Source of the DNA: an uncultured Oscillospiraceae bacterium
GTDB lineage: Bacteria > Bacillota > Clostridia > Oscillospirales > Oscillospiraceae
DNA length: 10,546 bases
Direction: 5' to 3'
Assembly: GCA_910588455.1 (NCBI GenBank)
Contig: CAJUPG010000070.1
Location: 1-10,546, forward strand
This document shows positions 1-7,071 of this stretch, piece after piece. Below the pieces are notes generated by a model. That model ran no database searches. It saw only the letters and a program-made list of their open reading frames with translations, and was not told where the DNA came from. How positions within the stretch are numbered: the stretch's first letter is position 1; each line of letters opens with the position of its first letter. The translations under genes were made by a program, and so were the position numbers.

Positions 1-1
1 C

Positions 2-82
2 GTCGTCCGTGTACCATTTGAGGTTGGAAAAGCCGTTCTGTTTTGCGTAGGCTTTAAGGATTCGCTTCTGAGAAACGATTTG
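2..82 (-). pseudogene. Large serine recombinase fragment (N-terminus missing, continues off left edge)
   Basis: Read on the minus strand, this stretch is open and encodes about 27 residues that include ILKAYAKQNGF followed by LKWYTDD. This matches the segment shortly after the catalytic serine region of large serine site-specific recombinases of Gram-positive mobile elements (usual pattern: NQ+..L..YA...GF....+.Y.DDG.SG). In that family about 25-40 residues with the catalytic Ser should come first. Here the similarity stops at about position 80 and an in-frame TGA lies at 83-85. No other frame upstream restores the YxRxS-type N-terminus. I infer a truncated remnant of an integrative element whose remaining part would lie left of the window. 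The fragment is short, so a chance match is not fully excluded. Confidence 0.6.
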
Positions 83-85
83 TCA

Positions 86-467
86 AGGATAAATTCACCA
101 TATACGAGACCTAGAGAATCTTTAAATAAAGGTCCTCATCTGCACAGGACAACAAGGAGTGCGCAGGAAAGCAGGCCCCAACAAAGGAGGAGCGGCATAA
201 TCATGCTCTTACGGCAGGATATAAGCTGATCAGGCCCAGAAAACGGCAATAAAACTGCTGCAGAACCGGCGGACAAATTTCAGACGATCTGTTAAAGACT
301 GGGCCAACTCCGGCCAGACAGTACCTGCCAACGTGGGGCAACCGTTCGCTCAAGAAATACAACTGTGCGCGCAATGCGAATTACACAAAGTTTTTTCCAC
401 GCTGTCCGGGGCTTTTGGCGTAGTCACTGAAATCCGCTCCTTGGAACGATTTCCCCGATAAAAACCG
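86..467. other. Gene-free stretch between recombinase remnant and glnA promoter
   Basis: I find no convincing gene on either strand. The longest open frame (225-458, plus strand) lacks an ATG and gives a product I do not recognise. An AGGAGG at 185-190 precedes an ATG at 203 that opens only eight codons. Small inverted repeats are present (for example CTGG/CCAG arms at 299-317 and TGCC/GGCA at 327-341), but none is followed by a T-run. The stretch looks more AT-rich and less coding-like than the genes to the right, consistent with decayed mobile-element flank. A distal promoter or untranslated RNA here cannot be excluded. Confidence 0.5.
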
Positions 468-497
468 TTGACAGGCCGGCATTTCCACTCGTATAAT
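468..497 (+). promoter_or_regulatory. Sigma-A type promoter for the glnA operon
   Basis: TTGACA at 468-473 and TATAAT at 492-497 are both perfect matches to the housekeeping consensus and are separated by 18 bases. Transcription would start near 503-506. The start codon of glnA is about 110 bases downstream, and an intrinsic terminator begins almost at the predicted start site. A promoter this strong directly in front of a terminator suggests that expression is set by antitermination rather than by initiation. Confidence 0.8.
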
Positions 498-504
498 CAG
501 GCAA

Positions 505-526
505 GAGAGAGCAAGGGCGCCCCCTC
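505..526 (+). promoter_or_regulatory. Candidate alternative (antiterminator) hairpin with hexaloop, glnA leader
   Basis: These bases can fold into an imperfect hairpin with the six-base loop AAGGGC (513-518): closing pairs C512-G519 and G511-C520, then G509-C522 and G507-C524 to G505-C526, interrupted by two A·C mismatches. The loop has A at position 1 and G at position 4, the pattern known for RNA hairpins recognised by ANTAR proteins. The fold uses the 5' arm of the terminator at 508-550, so the two structures exclude each other. The stem is weak and the usual first hairpin would have to lie in or before the promoter, so this is a hypothesis. Confidence 0.3.
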
Positions 527-550
527 AAGGAGTGCCTGTTGCTCTTTTTC
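508..550 (+). terminator. Intrinsic terminator / attenuator in glnA leader
   Basis: The outer arm 508-514 pairs with 539-545. After a single bulged G (538), 515-520 pairs with 532-537 (two G·U pairs), and a short inner helix closes a small loop around 524-528. The 3' arm runs into a TCTTTTT tract. This is a standard Rho-independent terminator placed between the promoter and glnA, with no gene before it to terminate, so its role is most likely attenuation. Its 5' arm contains GCAAGGGCGCC (511-521), nearly identical to an element in the terminator before amt. Confidence 0.75.
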
Positions 551-613
551 TGCATAACAACGCTCATACAAAAGAGATAGATGACAAGGGCTTCGGGCCG
601 GAAGGAGACAGCA

Positions 614-1942
614 ATGGGAACCTACAGCAAAGAGGACATCCTCCGTTTGGTGGAGGAAGAGGATATCCAATTTATCCGGATGCAGTTCACCGACCTGTTC
701 GGGCAGCTGAAGAATGTGGCCGTCACAGCCTCCCAGATCGGGCGGGCGCTGGACGGGGAGATCATGCTGGACGGCAGCTCCATCCAGGGTTCCGTCCGGG
801 TAGAGGAGTCGGACCAGTACCTGCGCCCGGATCCGGCCACCTTTGCCATCCTGACCTGGCGGCCCCAGTATGGAAAGGTGGCCCGGCTGATCTGCGATAT
901 TTACAACCCGGACGGCACTCCCTTCGATGGGGATCCCCGGAATATTCTCAAACGGGCGCTGCGGCAGGCAAAGTCAATGGGCTATGACTTCCATGTGGGA
1001 CCAGAGCTGGAGTTTTTCCTGTTTCAGACCGACGAAGAGGGACGCCCCACAGTCAAAACTTCCGACAAAGCCGGGTATTTTGATCTTGGTCCCCTGGACC
1101 TCGGTGAGGGCACCCGCCGGGAGGTTGTCCTGGCACTGGAGAAAATGGGGGTGGAGATCGAAGCCAGCCACCACGAGACCGCCGCCGGGCAGCATGAAAT
1201 CGACCTCAAGTATGCGGACGCCCTCACCGCAGCCGACAACATTATGACCTTTAAGCTGGCGGTGAAGACTCTGGCGCAAAAGAACGGCCTTTACGCCACC
1301 TTTATGCCCAAGCCCCTCCGGGATGCGGCGGGAAACGGGATGCACGTCAATATGTCCCTGTTCCAGGACGGGCGCAACCTGTTTTACGATGAAAGCGGGG
1401 AGCGGAAGCTGTCCCTTCTGGCCCGGCAGTTTATCGCGGGCCTTCTGGAGCACGCCGGTAGCTTCTGCGCACTGACTAATCCCGTAGTGAACTCCTATAA
1501 ACGGCTGATCCCCGGGTATGAAGCCCCCTGCTGCCTGGCCTGGTCGGAATCCAACCGTTCCGCCCTGATCCGCATTCCCGATCCCAGGGGCCAAGGGACC
1601 CGGGCGGAGCTTCGCAGCCCGGACACGGCCTGCAATCCCTATCTGGCCTTCGCCGCCTGCCTGGCTGCGGGACTGGACGGCGTGACGCGGGGACTGACGC
1701 CGCCGCCGGCAGTGGCGGGAAACCTGTATGCCATGCCGCTGGAGGAACTGGCGGCGCGTGGCATCCGGCGCCTGCCAGTCTCGCTGGATGCCGCTGTCTG
1801 CGCCATGGAGACAGACAAAGTGATCATGGAAGTCCTGGGTCCATATGCCGCCCGCTATGCTGCCGGAAAACGGCAGGAGTGGGAGGAATACCGGACGCAG
1901 GTCTCCCAGTGGGAGCTGGACAGATATCTGGCAAACTGCTGA
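614..1942 (+). CDS. glnA: Glutamine synthetase, type I (GlnA)
   Basis: Cytoplasmic dodecameric enzyme that makes glutamine from glutamate, ammonium and ATP, the entry step of ammonium assimilation. The ATG at 614 is chosen over one at 581 because GAAGGAGA (601-608) sits six bases before it and MGTYSKEDIL is a normal family N-terminus. The product is 442 residues, the usual length of the Bacillus/Clostridium (alpha) type. The N-terminal beta-grasp domain covers roughly residues 15-100 and the catalytic domain the rest. Visible motifs are PELEFF with metal-binding Glu131 and Glu133, AAGQHEIDLKY (about 191-201), GNGMHVNMS with the active-site His, the NPVVNSYKRL loop, and NRSALIRIP with the substrate-binding Arg residues. 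No adenylylation-loop insertion is seen, so control is probably by feedback and by transcript attenuation. First gene of a glnA-nitR-gltB-gltD operon. Confidence 0.96.
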   Translation: MGTYSKEDILRLVEEEDIQFIRMQFTDLFGQLKNVAVTASQIGRALDGEIMLDGSSIQGSVRVEESDQYLRPDPATFAILTWRPQYGKVARLICDIYNPDGTPFDGDPRNILKRALRQAKSMGYDFHVGPELEFFLFQTDEEGRPTVKTSDKAGYFDLGPLDLGEGTRREVVLALEKMGVEIEASHHETAAGQHEIDLKYADALTAADNIMTFKLAVKTLAQKNGLYATFMPKPLRDAAGNGMHVNMSLFQDGRNLFYDESGERKLSLLARQFIAGLLEHAGSFCALTNPVVNSYKRLIPGYEAPCCLAWSESNRSALIRIPDPRGQGTRAELRSPDTACNPYLAFAACLAAGLDGVTRGLTPPPAVAGNLYAMPLEELAARGIRRLPVSLDAAVCAMETDKVIMEVLGPYAARYAAGKRQEWEEYRTQVSQWELDRYLANC

Positions 1943-1954
1943 GCCGTTTATCCC

Positions 1955-1967
1955 AGGAGGGAGGTGG
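1955..1967 (+). promoter_or_regulatory. Extended ribosome binding site deciding the nitR start
   Basis: The run AGGAGGGAGGTGG is almost entirely complementary to the 3' end of 16S rRNA. Measured from its GGAGGT part (1960-1965), the TTG at 1973 is seven bases away, the ideal spacing. The GTG at 1964 lies inside the purine run and only three bases after AGGAGG. This favours TTG as the start codon. Confidence 0.6.
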
Positions 1968-1972
1968 AGCAT

Positions 1973-2512
1973 TTGACACGCATTGTAGCAGCTTTTACCG
2001 GAGAGGAGATGCGGCGGAAAACCCTGCGCCTTCTGGCTTTGGAGGGGCTGGAGACTGCGGCGGTCTGTACTACCGGCGCGGAGGTGATCCGCACGGTTCG
2101 TCAAATGGGCAGCGCCGCCGTCATCTGCGGATTCCGGTTTCAGGATATGACAGCGGATGCCATGGCAGCGGATCTCCGGGGCTTGGCGGCTGTCATGGTG
2201 GTAGCAAAGGCGTCTTATTTGGATCTGTGCGGCGGTGAGAACCTGTTCAAGTTGCCGGTCCCAGCCTCCCGGGCCGAGTTTGCCGCCACACTGGGCCTGT
2301 TGCTGGACTTTGAAAAGGCCCATCTTCGCCATCCGGTTTCCCGGCGGCGGGAAGAAGACCAAAATCTGATCCGCCGGGCCAAGGAACTGCTGATGGATGT
2401 CAACCGCATGACCGAGGAGGAAGCCCACCGCTTTCTCCAGAAGCGCAGCATGGAGCGGGGCGTCCGGATGGCAGAGTCTGCCCAGTGGGTGATTGATTCC
2501 TATACCCTGTAA
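1973..2512 (+). CDS. nitR: ANTAR-domain response-regulator-like antiterminator (NitR-like)
   Basis: Probable RNA-binding antitermination regulator of nitrogen genes. From the TTG at 1973 it has 179 residues (182 if the GTG at 1964 is used); MTRIVAAF fits the first beta strand of a receiver fold. Residues 1 to about 115 look like a receiver domain, but the expected phospho-acceptor Asp after the third strand is absent (AAVICGFRFQDM), so it is a pseudo-receiver. Residues 124-175 are the ANTAR domain: AKELLMD, then NRMTEEEAHRFLQKRSM, with the conserved Ala, Met and aromatic positions. ANTAR proteins bind paired hexaloop hairpins and prevent intrinsic terminators from forming. It lies 30 bases after glnA and 33 before gltB. 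From memory, the same glnA-nitR-gltA-gltB order was described in Clostridium saccharobutylicum, hence the name. Likely targets are the terminators at 508-550 and 8562-8610. The sensing signal is not visible. Confidence 0.85.
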   Translation: MTRIVAAFTGEEMRRKTLRLLALEGLETAAVCTTGAEVIRTVRQMGSAAVICGFRFQDMTADAMAADLRGLAAVMVVAKASYLDLCGGENLFKLPVPASRAEFAATLGLLLDFEKAHLRHPVSRRREEDQNLIRRAKELLMDVNRMTEEEAHRFLQKRSMERGVRMAESAQWVIDSYTL

Positions 2513-2545
2513 GAATAGAATTTTAGCGGAAACGGAGTATTTCTT

Positions 2546-5500
2546 ATGACATATACCTCACCATTGTACCGTCCCCAATTTGAGCATGACGCCTGCGGCA
2601 TTGGCGCGGTGGTGGACATCAAAGGAAGGCAATCGTATTCCACAGTGGATAACGCCCTGCGGATCGTGGAGAAACTGGAGCACCGGGCCGGCAAGGACGC
2701 CGCCGGGGAGACCGGCGACGGCGTGGGCATCCTGCTCCAGGTTCCCCACAAGCTGCTCAGCCGCTGGGCGGAGAAATTAGGCATCGCCCTGGGGGATGAG
2801 CGGGACTACGGCGTGGGCATGTTCTTCTTCCCTCAGGACAAGCTCAAGCGGGCCCAGGCGAAAAAGATGCTGGAGATCATCGTGGCTAAAGAGGGTATGG
2901 CGTTCCTGGGCTGGCGGGATGTGCCGGTTCACCCGGAAATCCTGGGGCAGAAGGCACTGGACTGTATGCCCCGCATCTGCCAGTGCTTCGTGAAGCGCCC
3001 TGCGGACTGCGGACGGGGCCTGGATTTTGACCGGAAGCTCTACGTGGTCCGGCGGACCTTCGAGCAGTCCAATATCAACACGTATATCCCCTCCTTCTCC
3101 AGCCGGACCATTGTCTATAAAGGGATGTTCCTGGTAGGACAGCTCCGGCAGTTCTACGCCGACCTTACCGATCCGGACTGCGAGAGCGCCATTGCCCTGG
3201 TACACTCCCGGTTCTCTACCAACACCACTCCATCCTGGGAGCGGGCACACCCCAACCGGTACATCCTCCACAACGGGGAGATCAACACCATCCGGGGCAA
3301 CGTGGACCGGATGCTGGCCCGGGAGGAAACCATCTTCTCCCCACTGATGGACGAGGACATGGATAAGATTCTGTCCGTGGTGGACCAGCGGGGCAGCGAC
3401 AGCGCCATGCTGGACAACACCCTGGAATTTCTCATGATGAACGGCGTGGAGCTGCCCCAGGCCGTCATGATGTGCATCCCCGAGCCTTGGGCCAACGACA
3501 AGCGCATGGACCGGGAAAAGCGTGACTTCTACCACTACTATGCCACCATGATGGAGCCGTGGGACGGCCCCGCCGCCATCGTGTTTTCCGATGGGGATAC
3601 CGTGGGCGCGGTGCTGGACCGCAACGGCCTGCGGCCCTGCCGGTGGTACCTTACCGATGATGGGCAGATGATTCTGTCCTCCGAAGTAGGCGTGCTGGAC
3701 GTGCCGCCGGAGAAAATTGTAAAGAAGTCCCGGCTTCAGCCGGGCCGGATGCTGCTGGCGGACCTGCGCCAGGGGCGGCTGGTGGATGATGAAGAACTCA
3801 AGCGGACCTGTGCCGCCCGGCAGCCTTACGGCGAGTGGCTTGATGCCAATCTGGTCCATCTCCGGGATCTGCCCATCCCCAACCGCCGGGTGGAGACCCA
3901 TCCCCAGGCGGTTCGTGACCGGCTGTATAAGGCATTTGGATATACCTATGAGGAAATCAAGGACTCCGTTCTCCCTATGGCAAGAGACGGGGTGGAGCCT
4001 ACCTCCGCTATGGGCGTAGATACGCCCCTGGCAGTGCTCAGCGAGCGGCATCAGCCCCTGTTCAACTACTTCAAACAGCTCTTCGCCCAGGTGACTAACC
4101 CGCCCATTGACGCCATCCGGGAGGAGACTGTCACCGATACCACCGTCTATGTAGGCCCCAGCGGGAATTTTCTGGAGGAGAAGGCATCCAACTGCACGGT
4201 GCTGCAAATCCCCAACCCCATCCTCACCAGCGTGGAGCTGATGAAGATCCGGCACATGGACCGTCCCGGCTTCCATGTGGAGACAGTCTCCCTCCTGTAC
4301 TATAAAGGCTCGCCCTTGGAAAATGCCTTGGACCGGCTGGTGGTCAACGTGGACCGGGCCTACAAGAAGGGTGCCAATATCCTCATTCTCTCCGACCAGG
4401 GCGTGGACGAGAACCATGTGGCCATCCCGTCCCTGCTGGCGGTAAGCACCCTGGAGCAGTATCTGGTGCGTACCAAGAAGCGCACGGCTGTCTCCATGGT
4501 GCTGGAGAGCGCGGAGCCGCGGGATGTCCACCACTTTGCCACTCTCCTGGGCTATGGCGCACAGGCCATCAATCCCTACCTGGCCCAGGAATGCGTAGAG
4601 GAGCTGGTGGAGCAGGGGCTGCTGGACAAGGACAAGGGTGTGGCGGTCAGCGACTACAACAGCGCTGTCCTCCACGGCATTGTGAAGATCGCCTCCAAAA
4701 TGGGCATCTCCACCATCCAATCCTACCAGTCCGCCCAGATTTTTGAAATCGTGGGCATCAACAAGGCAGTCGTGGAAAAATATTTCACCAACACCATCAG
4801 CCGCGTGGAGGGGATTGGCCTAGAGGAAATCGGCGAAGGGGTAGAATGGAACCACAGCCAGGCGTTTGATCCCCTGGGTTTGGGCTTCGACACCACCTTG
4901 GACTCCATGGGGGCCTACCGTCTCCGCTCCGGAGGGGACAAGGAGGACCACATGTATAACCCCCGGACGATCCTCCTTCTGCAAAAAGCCGCCCGGGAGG
5001 GCAGCTATGAGATATTCAAGGAATACTCGTCCCTGGTGGACTTTGCTGACAAGCCCCATACCCTCCGGGGCCTGCTGGACTTCTGCCCGGCGGAGAACGG
5101 CGGCATCTCCATCGACGAGGTGGAACCGGTGGAGAGCATTGTGAAGCGTTTCAAGACCGGGGCTATGAGCTACGGCTCCATTTCCCAGGAAGCCCATGAG
5201 TGTCTGGCCATCGCCATGAACCGCATCGGCGGGAAATCCAACTCCGGCGAGGGCGGTGAAGCCCGGGAGCGGCTGAACGGCGAACGGTGTTCAGCCATCA
5301 AGCAGGTAGCCTCGGGCCGGTTCGGCGTGACAGCGGAGTATCTGGGCAGCGCCCGGGAAATTCAAATCAAAATGGCCCAGGGAGCCAAGCCCGGCGAGGG
5401 CGGACACCTGCCGGGGAAGAAGGTTTACCCCTGGATCGCCAAGACCCGGTACTCCACTCCCGGTGTCAGCCTGATCTCTCCCCCGCCCCACCACGACATC

Positions 5501-7066
5501 TACTCCATTGAGGATTTGGCCCAGCTCATTTACGATATGAAGAATGCCAACCGCCGGGCCAGGATCAGCGTTAAGCTGGTCAGCGAAGCCGGGGTGGGTA
5601 CTATCGCGGCAGGCGTAGCCAAAGCGGGCGCCCAGGTGGTACTCATCTCCGGCCATGACGGCGGCACCGGCGCGGCTCCCCGCAGCTCCATCACCGGCGC
5701 GGGCCTGCCCTGGGAGCTGGGAGTGGCGGAAGCTCACCAGACGCTGATCCAGAACGGCCTGCGCTCCCAGGTGGTCATTGAGGCCGACGGCAAGCTGATG
5801 ACCGGGCGGGACGTGGCAATCGCCTGTATGCTGGGGGCGGAGGAATTCGGCTTTGCCACCGCTCCCCTGGTGACCATGGGGTGCTGCATGATGCGGGTGT
5901 GCAATCTGGATACCTGTCCGGCGGGCATCGCCACCCAGGACCCGGAATTGCGGAAGCGATTCGCCGGGAAACCGGAACATGTCATCAATTTTATGTATTT
6001 TGTGGCACAGGAGCTGCGGGAGTATATGGCGGAGCTGGGCATCCCCACGGTGGATAAGCTCGTAGGCCGGAGCGACCTGCTGCGGGTACGGGAGAAGCTG
6101 GTCACCCACCGGGCGGAAACCCTGAACCTGAGCGGCATCCTCCACAATCCCTACGGGGCGCGTGTTCCCCACTTCGATCCCGCCGCCGCTTACGACTTCC
6201 ATCTGGAGAAGACGGCGGACATGAGCGTACTGATGGGGAAGCTGGGGAAAAGCCTGAAAAACAAGAAATCCGGGCGGCTGGATATTGAGGTATCCTCCAC
6301 GGACCGCTCTTTCGGGACTCTCTTCGGGTCCGAGATTATCCGCCAATGCGGGAACAGTTTGCCGGACGACAGCTACTTCATTTCCTGTAAGGGCGGCGGC
6401 GGGCAGTCCTTCGGGGCGTTCATTCCCAGGGGCCTGACCCTGGCGCTGGAGGGCGACAGCAACGACGGCTTTGGCAAGGGCCTTTCCGGCGGCAAGCTGA
6501 TCCTCTATCCCCCTAATGGCAGCACTTTCAAGCCCGGGGAGAACATCATCGTGGGCAACGTGGCCCTCTATGGGGCTACCTCCGGCAAAGCATTTATCAA
6601 CGGTATGGCCGGGGAGCGGTTCTGTGTGCGCAACTCCGGCGCATCGGCAGTGGTGGAAGGTGTGGGGGACCACGGCTGCGAGTACATGACCGGAGGACGT
6701 GTGGTGATCCTGGGTCCCACGGGGAAGAACTTCGCGGCGGGCATGTCCGGCGGCGTGGCCTATGTGCTGGACGAGCGCCACGATCTGTATTTGCGGCTGA
6801 ACAAGGAGCAGGTGCAGGCCGCCGGGCTGACAGAAAGCCATGACATCGCGGAGCTGCGCGCCCTCATCAAGGAGCATGTGGCTGCCACCGGGTCCCCCAG
6901 GGGGAAAAAGATCCTGGCGGCGTTCCAGTCCTACGTCCCCTGTTTCAAGAAGGTCATGCCCAAGGACTACGACAAAATACTGCGGGCCATCGCCCAGCGG
7001 GAAGAGAAAGGCATGAGCCGGGAGCAGGCGGAGATGGACGCTTTCTATGCGGTAAGCAGGGGGTGA
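2546..7066 (+). CDS. gltB: Glutamate synthase, large (alpha) subunit
   Basis: Catalyses glutamine + 2-oxoglutarate to two glutamates, with electrons supplied by GltD. The 1506 residues match the usual full length. The N-terminal class II glutamine amidotransferase domain begins after a 16-residue propeptide that would be removed to expose Cys17 (EHDACGIG). HNGEINTIRGN near residue 245 is its substrate-binding motif. A central linker domain (about 480-780) is followed by the FMN-binding synthase domain (about 820-1190) with GAMSYGS near 872 and ISGHDGGTGA at 1034-1043. The 3Fe-4S cluster ligands are Cys1113, Cys1119 and Cys1124 (C-x5-C-x4-C). The C-terminal beta-helix domain (about 1240-1460) shows KGGGGQSFGAF and repeated glycine-rich turns. 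GGAG at 2534-2537 precedes the ATG by eight bases. The end overlaps a possible GTG start of gltD, pointing to coupled translation of the two subunits. No lesion seen. Confidence 0.97.
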   Translation: MTYTSPLYRPQFEHDACGIGAVVDIKGRQSYSTVDNALRIVEKLEHRAGKDAAGETGDGVGILLQVPHKLLSRWAEKLGIALGDERDYGVGMFFFPQDKLKRAQAKKMLEIIVAKEGMAFLGWRDVPVHPEILGQKALDCMPRICQCFVKRPADCGRGLDFDRKLYVVRRTFEQSNINTYIPSFSSRTIVYKGMFLVGQLRQFYADLTDPDCESAIALVHSRFSTNTTPSWERAHPNRYILHNGEINTIRGNVDRMLAREETIFSPLMDEDMDKILSVVDQRGSDSAMLDNTLEFLMMNGVELPQAVMMCIPEPWANDKRMDREKRDFYHYYATMMEPWDGPAAIVFSDGDTVGAVLDRNGLRPCRWYLTDDGQMILSSEVGVLDVPPEKIVKKSRLQPGRMLLADLRQGRLVDDEELKRTCAARQPYGEWLDANLVHLRDLPIPNRRVETHPQAVRDRLYKAFGYTYEEIKDSVLPMARDGVEPTSAMGVDTPLAVLSERHQPLFNYFKQLFAQVTNPPIDAIREETVTDTTVYVGPSGNFLEEKASNCTVLQIPNPILTSVELMKIRHMDRPGFHVETVSLLYYKGSPLENALDRLVVNVDRAYKKGANILILSDQGVDENHVAIPSLLAVSTLEQYLVRTKKRTAVSMVLESAEPRDVHHFATLLGYGAQAINPYLAQECVEELVEQGLLDKDKGVAVSDYNSAVLHGIVKIASKMGISTIQSYQSAQIFEIVGINKAVVEKYFTNTISRVEGIGLEEIGEGVEWNHSQAFDPLGLGFDTTLDSMGAYRLRSGGDKEDHMYNPRTILLLQKAAREGSYEIFKEYSSLVDFADKPHTLRGLLDFCPAENGGISIDEVEPVESIVKRFKTGAMSYGSISQEAHECLAIAMNRIGGKSNSGEGGEARERLNGERCSAIKQVASGRFGVTAEYLGSAREIQIKMAQGAKPGEGGHLPGKKVYPWIAKTRYSTPGVSLISPPPHHDIYSIEDLAQLIYDMKNANRRARISVKLVSEAGVGTIAAGVAKAGAQVVLISGHDGGTGAAPRSSITGAGLPWELGVAEAHQTLIQNGLRSQVVIEADGKLMTGRDVAIACMLGAEEFGFATAPLVTMGCCMMRVCNLDTCPAGIATQDPELRKRFAGKPEHVINFMYFVAQELREYMAELGIPTVDKLVGRSDLLRVREKLVTHRAETLNLSGILHNPYGARVPHFDPAAAYDFHLEKTADMSVLMGKLGKSLKNKKSGRLDIEVSSTDRSFGTLFGSEIIRQCGNSLPDDSYFISCKGGGGQSFGAFIPRGLTLALEGDSNDGFGKGLSGGKLILYPPNGSTFKPGENIIVGNVALYGATSGKAFINGMAGERFCVRNSGASAVVEGVGDHGCEYMTGGRVVILGPTGKNFAAGMSGGVAYVLDERHDLYLRLNKEQVQAAGLTESHDIAELRALIKEHVAATGSPRGKKILAAFQSYVPCFKKVMPKDYDKILRAIAQREEKGMSREQAEMDAFYAVSRG

Positions 7067-7071
7067 GAGAA

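Noticed and set aside
132..150. GTCCT/AGGAC inverted repeat as a mobile-element end or terminator
   Set aside because: Only five pairs, no T-run, and no matching copy elsewhere in the window.
203..229. AGGAGG followed by an ATG at 203
   Set aside because: Opens only eight codons before a TGA and the spacing is long (12 bases); no evidence for a leader peptide.
225..461. Open frame of 78 codons on the plus strand upstream of the glnA promoter
   Set aside because: No ATG, no good ribosome binding site and no recognisable product; likely a chance opening.
467..480. Hairpin GTTG-ACAGGC-CGGC with an A1/G4 hexaloop, possible first ANTAR hairpin for glnA
   Set aside because: It overlaps the -35 box, so it would not be in RNA from the obvious promoter, and half of its four pairs are G·U.
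581..613. N-terminal extension of GlnA from the ATG at 581
   Set aside because: The extra residues do not resemble a GlnA start, and the strong ribosome binding site at 601-608 serves the ATG at 614.
974..2428. Long minus-strand open frame (484 codons) opposite glnA and nitR
   Set aside because: It is antisense to two clear conserved genes, its product is Gln/Gly/His-rich with no family features, and such frames are expected in GC-rich coding DNA. The same holds for the long minus-strand frames at 2777-4720, 5291-6877 and 8634-10451.
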